A stretch of DNA of 12,067 nucleotides from Pseudomonadota bacterium (lineage in GTDB: Bacteria; Pseudomonadota; Alphaproteobacteria; Rhizobiales; Hyphomicrobiaceae), in assembly GCA_023410905.1 (NCBI GenBank), contig JAEYPL010000161.1:1-12067 (forward strand). Reading direction: 5' to 3'. How positions within the stretch are numbered: position 1 is the first letter of the stretch; each line of letters begins with the position of its first letter. This document shows, piece by piece, positions 1 through 6,764 of this stretch. The notes beneath the pieces are model-generated. The model was not told where the DNA came from and made no database searches. It was given only the letters and a program-made list of their open reading frames with translations. The position numbers were made by a program, and so were the translations under genes.

Positions 1-441
1 GACCTCATTCGCCGGCCGCTCTTCACGATGCAGACGCACTGCTACGCGTCCAGCCAGTACATTCGCAAGTTCGGCACCCCGGCGAACGTCGCCGCCCTCG
101 ACCGCCATCGGATCGTGTCCTTCGTCGGCAATCCGGCACCCCCCCTCTCCCACATCAACATGCTCGAGTCGCTCGGCCGCGAGGGGCGCGCGCCTCGGAT
201 CCCGGTCATGCGCGCGAGCGCGATTCTGGCCCTGAAGTACGCGATCCGGTCCGGCATCGGCATCGGCATGATTCCTGACTACCTCACGCAGGAGGAAGCA
301 GACCTGGTACCCGTTCTGGCAGATCTCGAACTGCCGAAGCTGCCAGTCTACTTCGTGTATCCGGAAGAGCTGAAGACGGCGAAGAAAGTGCAGGTTTTTC
401 GAGATTTCATGGTCGCGAAAGGGCGGCAGTGGAAATACTAG
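1..441 (+). CDS. LysR-family transcriptional regulator, C-terminal part (truncated by window edge)
   Basis: The frame is open from base 1, so the gene starts outside the window; only the last 146 residues are visible. They resemble the effector-binding domain of LysR-type regulators, a periplasmic-binding-protein-like fold that binds a small inducer in the cytoplasm. Family-typical traits are the segment 'ALKYAIRSGIGIGMIPDYL', which matches the usual 'V..G.GI.++P' stretch near the end of the second subdomain, followed by 'PVLADLELPKLPVYFVYP' and a closing 'VFRDFMV' helix. The DNA-binding helix-turn-helix would lie upstream and is not seen, so the target genes and inducer cannot be named. LysR regulators often control a divergent neighbour, and here that neighbour would also be outside the window. 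The stop codon TAG at 439-441 lies within an 8-bp inverted repeat. The family assignment is fairly secure; the specific function is unknown. Confidence 0.8.
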   Translation, partial: DLIRRPLFTMQTHCYASSQYIRKFGTPANVAALDRHRIVSFVGNPAPPLSHINMLESLGREGRAPRIPVMRASAILALKYAIRSGIGIGMIPDYLTQEEADLVPVLADLELPKLPVYFVYPEELKTAKKVQVFRDFMVAKGRQWKY

Positions 442-470
442 GAACACGGTCTTTCAGATCACGTTCCTAG
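438..470 (+). repeat. Inverted repeat overlapping the LysR stop codon
   Basis: CTAGGAAC (438-445) and GTTCCTAG (463-470) are perfect 8-base complements separated by 17 bases. The left arm includes the TAG stop codon at 439-441. No T-run follows, so it is not a classical intrinsic terminator; it could be a 3' mRNA-protecting hairpin or chance. Confidence 0.4.
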
Positions 471-520
471 ACATGCGCTTTACGCAGGGTCGCCTGCTTC
501 GCTACCGGATTGAATTGAAC

Positions 521-659
521 GGGAACTGGCCACATATACCTCTTCAGCTGTGACGGACAGCTGCTGAAGGCAGTTCCCTCCCTTTGACGCCTTCACGCGC
601 ATTGCTTCGGCAATGCGAACCAAACTTCAGCCGGGCCTTGTGCCCGGCTTTTCTTTTTC
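521..659 (+). ncRNA. Candidate structured small RNA ending in an intrinsic terminator
   Basis: Three stem-loops follow one another on the + strand in a region without a credible gene. The first is GGGAACTG (521-528) pairing with CAGTTCCC (571-578), enclosing an inner stem CTTCAG (542-547) / CTGAAG (564-569) and an apical CTG/CAG pairing. The second is a perfect 8-bp stem CGCATTGC/GCAATGCG (598-605 / 610-617) closed by a UUCG tetraloop. The third is the terminator hairpin at 629-649. A pyrimidine-rich single-stranded stretch TCCCTTTG (579-586) lies between the first two; such stretches act as anti-Shine-Dalgarno seeds in some rhizobial small RNAs. The 5' end is uncertain, and a smaller hairpin GCAGG/CCTGC (484-497) may also belong. 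No match to 6S, SRP, RNase P or tmRNA hallmarks was recognised. It may instead be a long structured 3' UTR of the LysR gene. Confidence 0.35.
629..659 (+). terminator. Rho-independent terminator, + strand
   Basis: AGCCGGGC and GCCCGGCT form a perfect 8-bp GC-rich stem around a 5-base loop (CTTGT), followed at once by a T-rich tail TTTCTTTTT. The T-run is on the + strand, so it ends transcription coming from the LysR side or from the candidate small RNA. It does not serve the minus-strand yej operon, which would meet the structure without a U-run after it. Confidence 0.8.
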
Positions 660-764
660 CTTAAGACGCAGATACTTGAGCCGCATCGGCATTTGCGACC
701 GATCACAAACTGTCCGCCGCAAGCCATAACAATCATTACGGGTACCGGCGCGCGGTAATTATCC

Positions 765-2426
765 TCAGGTTGCGAGCACGTTCTCGTGCGTGACCTCGAG
801 ATTGAGGGCGGCTGAAAGCAGTGCCTGCGTGTAAGCTTCGCGTGGCTTCTCGAAGATAACCGAGGTCGGCCCCTCCTCCACGACAACACCATTACGCAGC
901 ACAATGACGTAGTTACTCAGTGCCCGGACGACGCGCAGGTCGTGACTGATGAACAGGTACGAGAGGTCGTGTTTGCGCTGCAGATCGCGCAGGAGATCGA
1001 CGATCTGCGCCTGCACGCTCATGTCCAGCGCGCTCGTCGGCTCGTCGAGCATGACGAAGTGCGGCTCGAGCACCATGGCGCGCGCGATCGCAATGCGCTG
1101 ACGCTGGCCGCCAGAAAACTCGTGCGGATAGCGATCCTGCGCCGAAGGGTCGATGCCGACCTCGGCGAGCGCCTGACTGACACGTTCCCGGCGCTGCGCG
1201 AAGGTGAGGCCCGGGTCCTGGATGAGAAGCCCCTCCTCGACGATCTGGCTGACGGAGAGACGCGGCGAGAGCGACCCATAGGGGTCCTGGAATACGATCT
1301 GCATCTCATGGCGCAGCGGCCGCATCTGCTTCGCGCTAAGGCCGTCGATCCGCTTGCCCATGTACACGATGGGCCCCTGCGAGCTGATCAGACGGAGGAT
1401 CGCGAGGCCCAGCGACGTCTTGCCGGAACCGGACTCGCCGACGACGCCGATCGTCTCGCCCGCCCTGAGCTTGAAGGACACGCCGTCGACGGCCCGCACG
1501 TGATCGACCGTGCGCCGCAGGAGGCCGCGCTTGATGGGGAACCAGACCTTGAGGTTGTCCGCCTCGACGACGACCGGCCCTTGCGGATTACCGGCCGGCG
1601 GCTGCCCCTTGGGCTCGGCTGCCAGCAGGTGGCGCGTATACGCATGCTTCGGGGCCTCGAAGATTTCGCGGACGGTTCCGCGCTCGACGATGGCCCCGGC
1701 ATTCATGACATAGACGCGGTCGGCCATCTTCCGCACGATGCCAAGGTCGTGCGTGATGAGCAGCATGGCCATGCCGAGCTCACGCTGCAGATCCTTGAGG
1801 AGCGCCAGGATCTGCGCCTGGATGGTGACATCGAGCGCCGTGGTCGGCTCGTCAGCAATCAGCAGGTCCGGCTCGTTGGCGAGCGCCATGGCGATCATGA
1901 CGCGCTGGCGCTGACCACCCGAGAGCTGGTGCGGATAGGCGCCGAGACGCTTCTCGGCATCGCGGATGCCAACCTTGCGCAGAAGATCGAGCGTGCGCGT
2001 CCTCGCCTCGGCCTCACTCAACCCCATGTGCAGGCGCAGAATCTCGCCGACCTGCTGCTCGATGGTGTGCAGCGGATTGAGCGAGGTCATTGGCTCCTGG
2101 AAGATGATCGAAATACGCCCGCCGCGAATATCGCGCATGACGGCGCCCGGCACCTTCAGCAGATCCTTGCCTTCGAAATAGATCTCGCCTGTCGGGTGGC
2201 GCGCGGCCGGATAGGGCAGCAGGCGCATGATGGAAAGAGCCGACACGCTCTTTCCCGAGCCCGACTCGCCGACGAGCGCCACCGTCTCGCCCTTGCCGAT
2301 CGAGAAATCGATGCCGGTGACCGCCAGATGACTGTTTTCGCCCGAGCGGAACTCGACCGAAAGATTACGCACGTTGATGAGTGTCTGCGACGGCGCGCGC
2401 GGGGTCTCGGGTACGGAGGCGCTCAT
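765..2426 (-). CDS. yejF: Peptide ABC importer, double ATP-binding protein YejF
   Basis: This cytoplasmic ATPase powers the Yej peptide importer. It carries two complete ATP-binding cassettes in one 553-residue chain, as is usual for YejF (E. coli about 530). Domain 1: Walker A GESGSGKS at 53-60, signature LSGGQ at 168-172, Walker B LLIADEP at 188-194, switch His226. Domain 2: Walker A GESGSGKT at 330-337, signature FSGGQ at 437-441, Walker B FVMLDEP at 457-463, switch His495. Both sites therefore look catalytically intact. Each domain ends with the oligopeptide-family tail ('FEAPKHAYTRHLL' and 'FEKPREAYTQALL'), which fits peptide or nickel transporters. The ATG at 2426-2424 overlaps the yejE stop codon as ATGA, implying translational coupling, and no strong independent ribosome site is evident. 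It is the last gene of the operon, and no clear terminator follows it on the minus strand. Confidence 0.95.
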   Translation of the reverse strand: MSASVPETPRAPSQTLINVRNLSVEFRSGENSHLAVTGIDFSIGKGETVALVGESGSGKSVSALSIMRLLPYPAARHPTGEIYFEGKDLLKVPGAVMRDIRGGRISIIFQEPMTSLNPLHTIEQQVGEILRLHMGLSEAEARTRTLDLLRKVGIRDAEKRLGAYPHQLSGGQRQRVMIAMALANEPDLLIADEPTTALDVTIQAQILALLKDLQRELGMAMLLITHDLGIVRKMADRVYVMNAGAIVERGTVREIFEAPKHAYTRHLLAAEPKGQPPAGNPQGPVVVEADNLKVWFPIKRGLLRRTVDHVRAVDGVSFKLRAGETIGVVGESGSGKTSLGLAILRLISSQGPIVYMGKRIDGLSAKQMRPLRHEMQIVFQDPYGSLSPRLSVSQIVEEGLLIQDPGLTFAQRRERVSQALAEVGIDPSAQDRYPHEFSGGQRQRIAIARAMVLEPHFVMLDEPTSALDMSVQAQIVDLLRDLQRKHDLSYLFISHDLRVVRALSNYVIVLRNGVVVEEGPTSVIFEKPREAYTQALLSAALNLEVTHENVLAT

Positions 2427-3694
2427 CGGAAGGTCTTTCTCGGATCGAGCGCATCGCGGACGGCTTCACCGACAAAGATCAGCAGCGAGAGCGTGATCGC
2501 GATGGAGAAGAACCCGGCAAGGCCCAGCCACGGCGCCTGCAGGTTGGCCTTGCCCTGCGAGAGAAGCTCGCCGAGCGAGGGCGAGCCCGGTGGCAATCCG
2601 AGCCCCAGGAAATCCAGCGCCGTCAGCGCCGTGATCGAGCCCGAGAGCTTGAAGGGCAAAAACGTCAGCGTCGCCACCATCGCGTTCGGCAGCAGGTGCT
2701 TGAACATGATCTTGGCGTTCGAGAGCCCGAGCGCGCGCGCCGCAGTGATGTACTCGAAATTGCGCCCGCGCAGGAACTCCGCGCGCACGACGCCGACGAG
2801 ATACACCCAGTGGAACAGCAGCAGGATGAACAGCAGCGTCCAGAAGCCGGGCACCAGCATGGCCGATATAATGATCAGCACGTAGAGCGAAGGGATCGAC
2901 GACCACACCTCCAGAATGCGCTGGAAAACGAGATCGGTTCGCCCGCCGAAATAGCCTTGTATGGCGCCGGCCGTGACGCCGATCGCGGCGGCGAGGATGG
3001 TGAGGATCAAGCCGAACAGCACGGATATTCGGAAGCCGTAGATGACGCGTGCGACGACGTCGCGGCCCTGGTCGTCCGTGCCGAGCCAGTTGCGATTGCC
3101 CAGCGCGAGAAAGCGCGCCATCTGCGCGTCGTCGGCCTCGCAGAGCTCCGCGCTCGATGCCCAGGGCGGTGGTGCCGGATAGCCGAGGCAGCGCCCCTCC
3201 GGCCCCTTCACGCGCGGGAAGTCCTTGTTGATCGAGTTGTATGAGTAGCGAATGGGCGGCCAGAGGATCCAGCCATGGCTCTGGATCTCGTCGAGGATGA
3301 CCGGATCCTTGTAGTCCGTCACCGCGAGAAAACCGCCGAACTTCTCTTCCGGATAATCGACCAGGAAGGGCGTCAGGATCTCGCCTTTGTAGCGCACGAG
3401 GATCGGCCGATCGTTGGCGATCACCTCGGCGAACAGACTGAGGATGAAGAGGCTGAGAAAAATCCAGAGGCTCCAATAGCCACGACGGTTGGCCTTGAAG
3501 TTGCGCCAGCGCCGTTCGTTGATCGGCGACAGGCTGAAGAGGCCGTGACGACGGCGTTTGGTGCCGACCGGCGTCTCATCCGCATCCGGCACGAGCGGCT
3601 CGGTTGCAGGCACGACCGGCGGCGCGATCTCCGGTGCGACGGCCGGCGGCACTTCCGGCTTCCGCTCGAGTGTATCGTCGCGCCGCGCGTCCAC
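2423..3694 (-). CDS. yejE: Peptide ABC importer, inner-membrane permease YejE
   Basis: This is one of the two permease subunits of the Yej importer and pairs with YejB. The first membrane segment is near residues 73-92; a periplasmic loop follows to about 200, then 'NWLGTDDQGRDV' (202-213), the hallmark entry to the DppC/OppC-type core, then the remaining membrane segments. The EAA loop that docks on the ATPase is at about 314-337 ('EYITAARALGLSNAKI...LLPN'). The start is GTG at 3694-3692, with GGGAGGT (3709-3703) eight bases upstream, four bases after the yejB stop. At 423 residues it is longer than E. coli YejE (about 341). Part of the excess is an N-terminal Pro/Ala/Glu-rich tail (residues 13-43) ahead of a basic patch KRRRH, probably cytosolic and disordered. 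No later ATG offers a start before the first membrane segment. Confidence 0.94.
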   Translation of the reverse strand: MDARRDDTLERKPEVPPAVAPEIAPPVVPATEPLVPDADETPVGTKRRRHGLFSLSPINERRWRNFKANRRGYWSLWIFLSLFILSLFAEVIANDRPILVRYKGEILTPFLVDYPEEKFGGFLAVTDYKDPVILDEIQSHGWILWPPIRYSYNSINKDFPRVKGPEGRCLGYPAPPPWASSAELCEADDAQMARFLALGNRNWLGTDDQGRDVVARVIYGFRISVLFGLILTILAAAIGVTAGAIQGYFGGRTDLVFQRILEVWSSIPSLYVLIIISAMLVPGFWTLLFILLLFHWVYLVGVVRAEFLRGRNFEYITAARALGLSNAKIMFKHLLPNAMVATLTFLPFKLSGSITALTALDFLGLGLPPGSPSLGELLSQGKANLQAPWLGLAGFFSIAITLSLLIFVGEAVRDALDPRKTFR

Positions 3695-3698
3695 CGTG

Positions 3699-4817
3699 TC
3701 AGACCTCCCGCGACTCGAAGTCGATGCGTGGATCGACGAGCGTGTAGACGAAATCCGAAACCAAATTCACGACCAGTCCGAGCAACGAGAAGATGAAGAG
3801 CGTCGCAAAGACCACCGGATAGTCGCGATTGATGATGGATTCGAAGCTCAGGAGACCCAGCCCATCGAGGGAGAAGATCGTCTCTATGAGCAGCGCGCCA
3901 CTGAAGAACGCACCGATGAAAGCGCCTGGGAATCCAGCGATGATCAGCAGCATGGCATTTCGGAACACGTGGCCATAGAGCACCTGCCGCTCGCCGAGGC
4001 CCTTGGCGCGGGCCGTCATGACGTACTGCTTGCGGATCTCGTCGAGGAAGGAGTTCTTGGTCAGGAATGCCATGGTCGTGAAGGCACCGAGCGCCAGCGC
4101 GATGAGCGGCAGCGTCAGATGCCAGAAGTAGTCGAGGATCTTCCCCCAGAGCGAGAGCTGCGCCCAATTGTCGGACGTGAGACCGCGCGAGGGGAACCAC
4201 TGCACGAAGGACCCGCCGGCAAAAAGGATCAGCAGCAGCACGGCGATCAGAAAGCCCGGGATGGCATAGCCGATCACCAGAAGCCCCGAGGTCCACGTAT
4301 CGAAGCGCTCACCATCGTTGACGGCCTTGCGGATCCCGAGCGGGATCGAGATGAGGTAGGTCAGCAGCATCATCCACACGCCGAGCGATATCGAGACGGG
4401 CAACTTCTCCTTGATCAACTGCAGAACGCTGATGTCGCGGAAATAGCTCTTGCCAAAATCGAACGTGAGATAGCTCCTCATCATGATGAAGAAGCGCTCG
4501 TGCGCCGGCTTGTCGAAGCCGAACTGCTTCTCGAGCTGCTTGATGAACTCGGGATCGAGCCCCTGCGCGCCGCGATAACGCGACGAGGTCGCGTCTGCAC
4601 CCCCGCCACCTTGCTGGCTCGCCCCGCCGGCGCCCATCCCGTCACCGCCGCCGCCACCGATCCGTGCAGTCGCCGACGCGTCCGTTCCCGTGAGCTGCGC
4701 GATCACGCGCTCGACGGGCCCGCCAGGCGCAAACTGGATGATCGTGAAGCTGATCAGCATGATCCCGAACAAGGTCGGGATCATGAGCAGGATGCGCTTC
4801 AGAAGATAGGCGCCCAT
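3699..4817 (-). CDS. yejB: Peptide ABC importer, inner-membrane permease YejB
   Basis: This is the DppB/OppB-like permease partner of YejE. The protein begins 'MGAYLLKRILLMIPTLFGI', the standard first membrane helix of this family, followed by 'FAPGGPVERVI'. The EAA loop contacting YejF lies at about 259-288 ('DEIRKQYVMTARAKGL...HVFRNAML'). The C-terminus 'VSDFVYTLVDPRIDFE' is the usual ending for YejB, whose E. coli homologue has about 364 residues against 372 here. Residues 54-73 form a Gly-rich, low-complexity stretch in the first periplasmic loop where E. coli YejB also has a variable, Gly-containing linker. The ATG at 4817-4815 follows an AGGGAAG-like ribosome site. The gene starts 43 bases after the yejA stop and ends 4 bases before the yejE start, consistent with one transcript. 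Confidence 0.95.
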   Translation of the reverse strand: MGAYLLKRILLMIPTLFGIMLISFTIIQFAPGGPVERVIAQLTGTDASATARIGGGGGDGMGAGGASQQGGGGADATSSRYRGAQGLDPEFIKQLEKQFGFDKPAHERFFIMMRSYLTFDFGKSYFRDISVLQLIKEKLPVSISLGVWMMLLTYLISIPLGIRKAVNDGERFDTWTSGLLVIGYAIPGFLIAVLLLILFAGGSFVQWFPSRGLTSDNWAQLSLWGKILDYFWHLTLPLIALALGAFTTMAFLTKNSFLDEIRKQYVMTARAKGLGERQVLYGHVFRNAMLLIIAGFPGAFIGAFFSGALLIETIFSLDGLGLLSFESIINRDYPVVFATLFIFSLLGLVVNLVSDFVYTLVDPRIDFESREV

Positions 4818-4860
4818 TCCGTTCGCACGCTTCCCTGAGTTGAAGCCAGAGGCCGGGCCG

Positions 4861-6696
4861 TCAGTTCGGCTTTACCTTCGCAGCTTTCTCCGCGTCGTAC
4901 CACCACGTATCCGGCGCCCCGCGGCTGTATTTCGGCTTCGTCTCGGGACCGGAGAACTTGTCCCAGTAGGCGATGTGGTGCGACGCCTTGTACCACTGCG
5001 GCACCCAATAGTGCCCGGCCCGCAGCACGCGGTCTATGGCGCGCGTCGCCGCGACCAGCTCTTCGCGAGTCTTGGCCTCCACGACCTTGTCGAGGAGCGC
5101 ATCGACGACCGGATCCTTGATGCCAGCGAGATTGACGCTGCCTTCGACGTTAGCGTTCTCGCTCGCCCAGTAGTTCCGCATCTCATTGCCGGGTGTCAGC
5201 CGCATGACGAAGCGTGAGGTCACCACGTCGAAGTCGAAAGCCTTTGTGCGCCGCTGATACTGCGCGCTGTCGACGCGCCGGATGGTGGCGGGCACGCCGA
5301 TCGCCTGGAGATTTTTGATATAGGGCGCGATGACACGCTCGAATGTGCCCTCGTAGATCAGGAACTCGATCTCGAGCACTTCGCCATTCGGGCACACACG
5401 CACGCGATCCTTCATCTTGCATCCGGCTTCATCGAGAAGACGTGCTGCCTCGCGCAGCAGCTTACGGTCCGTGCCCGAGCCATCCGAGACCGGTGAGTTG
5501 TAAGGTTCCTCGAAGACCGCCTTCGGCAGCTTGTCCTTGAAGGGCTCCAGCAGGGCTAGTTCCGCCGGCGAGGGCAGCCCCTCGGCCTTCATGTCGGAGT
5601 TCTCGAAGTAGCTGTTGGTGCGCTCATAAAGTCCGTAGAACAGATTTTTGTTCGTGAATTCGAAGTCGAATGCCAGGTCCAGTGCCTTGCGCACGCGCGG
5701 ATCGGCGAACTTAGCGCGCCGCGTGTTGAAGAAGAAGCCTTGCGCGCCGGACGGATTTGCGTCGGGCAGCACGATCTTCTTCATGCGTCCGTCGCGCATG
5801 GCGGGCACTTCATAGCCGGTCGACCAATCCCGCGCGGTGTATTCCTCGCGGAAGTCGTATACGCCGGCCTTGAAGCCTTCGAGCGCCGCCGTGCGATCGC
5901 GATAGTATTCGAAGCGGATCTCATCGAAGTTGTTCGTGCCGCGATTGATGGGGAGATCCTTGGCCCAGTAATCATCGCGACGCTTGTAGGTGATCTGCGC
6001 ACCGGGGCGGAAATCCGCGATCAGATAAGGCCCCGAGCCGAGCGGCGCCTCAAGCGTGGTCTGATCGAACTCGTGCTTCGTATAGTAAGCCTTCGAGAGA
6101 ACCGGCAATCCCGCGACGATCGAGGGCAGATCGCGCGTGAGCTCACCTGTGAATACGAACCGGATGGTGTGCGGATCGATTACCTCGGCCTTCGTCACAT
6201 CACGCATCATGATGCGGTAGCTCGGGTGCCCCTTTGCCTTGAGCGTGTCGAAGGAAAAGGCGACATCCTCGGCCGTGACGGCCGTGCCATCGGAGAACTT
6301 CGCTTCGGGCCGCAGGCGGAATGTCACCGACTTGCCGTCCTTTGCAACGGCGACTTCCTTGGCAACGAGGCCGTACATGGCATCGGGCTCATCACCCGAG
6401 CGCTCCATGAGCGTGTCGAAGAGCATGCTGAGGCCCGAGGCCGCATCACCCTTCAGAATAAAAGGATTGAAGCTGTCGAAGGAGTTGAGCGGGCCGCCGT
6501 ATGTCGAGAAGCGGCCGCCCTTCGGTGCATTGGGATTGACGTAGTCGAAATGTTTGAAGTCGGCCGGATATTTGAGGTCCCCGAAGACGGAAAGGCCGTG
6601 ACGGTACTCCTCCGCCGCGAGCGGTGTCATGCCGCCCAGGACGGTAAGTGCGGCGATGCCGGCCGCAAAGCACTTCCGGGAGAGCCAGCGCGTCAT
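4861..6696 (-). CDS. yejA: Periplasmic peptide-binding protein YejA (family 5 solute-binding protein)
   Basis: This is the receptor that captures peptides in the periplasm and delivers them to YejBE. It has an N-terminal signal peptide: basic start, hydrophobic residues 10-27, likely cleavage near 'PLAA-EE' (about residue 28). The mature part shows the family 5 binding-protein pattern: 'FRLRPEAKFSDGTAVTAEDV' at about 126-145, 'LGSGPY' at 219-224 and 'SYFENSDMKAEGLP' at about 362-375. Its 611 residues are close to E. coli YejA (about 604). GAGAGG (6710-6705) lies eight bases before the ATG. The mature protein contains exactly two cysteines, Cys426 and Cys435 (C-X8-C), absent from the paralogue just upstream; in the periplasm they could form a disulfide. 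It lies 43 bases upstream of yejB and 68 bases downstream of the second binding-protein gene. Confidence 0.93.
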   Translation of the reverse strand: MTRWLSRKCFAAGIAALTVLGGMTPLAAEEYRHGLSVFGDLKYPADFKHFDYVNPNAPKGGRFSTYGGPLNSFDSFNPFILKGDAASGLSMLFDTLMERSGDEPDAMYGLVAKEVAVAKDGKSVTFRLRPEAKFSDGTAVTAEDVAFSFDTLKAKGHPSYRIMMRDVTKAEVIDPHTIRFVFTGELTRDLPSIVAGLPVLSKAYYTKHEFDQTTLEAPLGSGPYLIADFRPGAQITYKRRDDYWAKDLPINRGTNNFDEIRFEYYRDRTAALEGFKAGVYDFREEYTARDWSTGYEVPAMRDGRMKKIVLPDANPSGAQGFFFNTRRAKFADPRVRKALDLAFDFEFTNKNLFYGLYERTNSYFENSDMKAEGLPSPAELALLEPFKDKLPKAVFEEPYNSPVSDGSGTDRKLLREAARLLDEAGCKMKDRVRVCPNGEVLEIEFLIYEGTFERVIAPYIKNLQAIGVPATIRRVDSAQYQRRTKAFDFDVVTSRFVMRLTPGNEMRNYWASENANVEGSVNLAGIKDPVVDALLDKVVEAKTREELVAATRAIDRVLRAGHYWVPQWYKASHHIAYWDKFSGPETKPKYSRGAPDTWWYDAEKAAKVKPN

Positions 6697-6724
6697 CGTT
6701 TCATCCTCTCATGACCGGGTCGCG

Positions 6725-6736
6725 CCCGATATCGGG
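6725..6736. repeat. Perfect 12-bp palindrome between the two binding-protein genes
   Basis: CCCGATATCGGG is its own reverse complement and lies in the 68-base gap between the two yejA-type genes. As RNA it could form only a 4-bp stem with an AUAU loop, so it is a weak hairpin or a possible protein-binding site. Chance is a fair alternative. Confidence 0.3.
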
Positions 6737-6764
6737 TGTTCGACTGATCTTTTCATTTCTGCCG

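Noticed and set aside
510..540. Promoter for the candidate small RNA: TTGAAT or TTGAAC with TATACC.
   Set aside because: Spacings are 19 and 14 bases, both outside the usual range, and such a start would cut off the left arm of the first hairpin.
736..759. ATTAC/GTAAT inverted repeat just after the yejF stop as a possible operon terminator.
   Set aside because: The stem is only 5 bp and AT-rich with a large loop and no U-run on the minus strand. It is too weak to call.
942..2885. A 647-codon open frame on the + strand, antisense to yejF and the end of yejE.
   Set aside because: It mirrors the codon bias of the intact yejF on the other strand. The predicted protein is Arg/Asp/His-rich with no domain, and yejF carries full ABC motifs throughout the overlap.
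3558..4838. A 426-codon open frame on the + strand opposite yejB and the start of yejE.
   Set aside because: It is a highly charged, low-complexity translation lacking family motifs, while yejB and yejE are clearly real.
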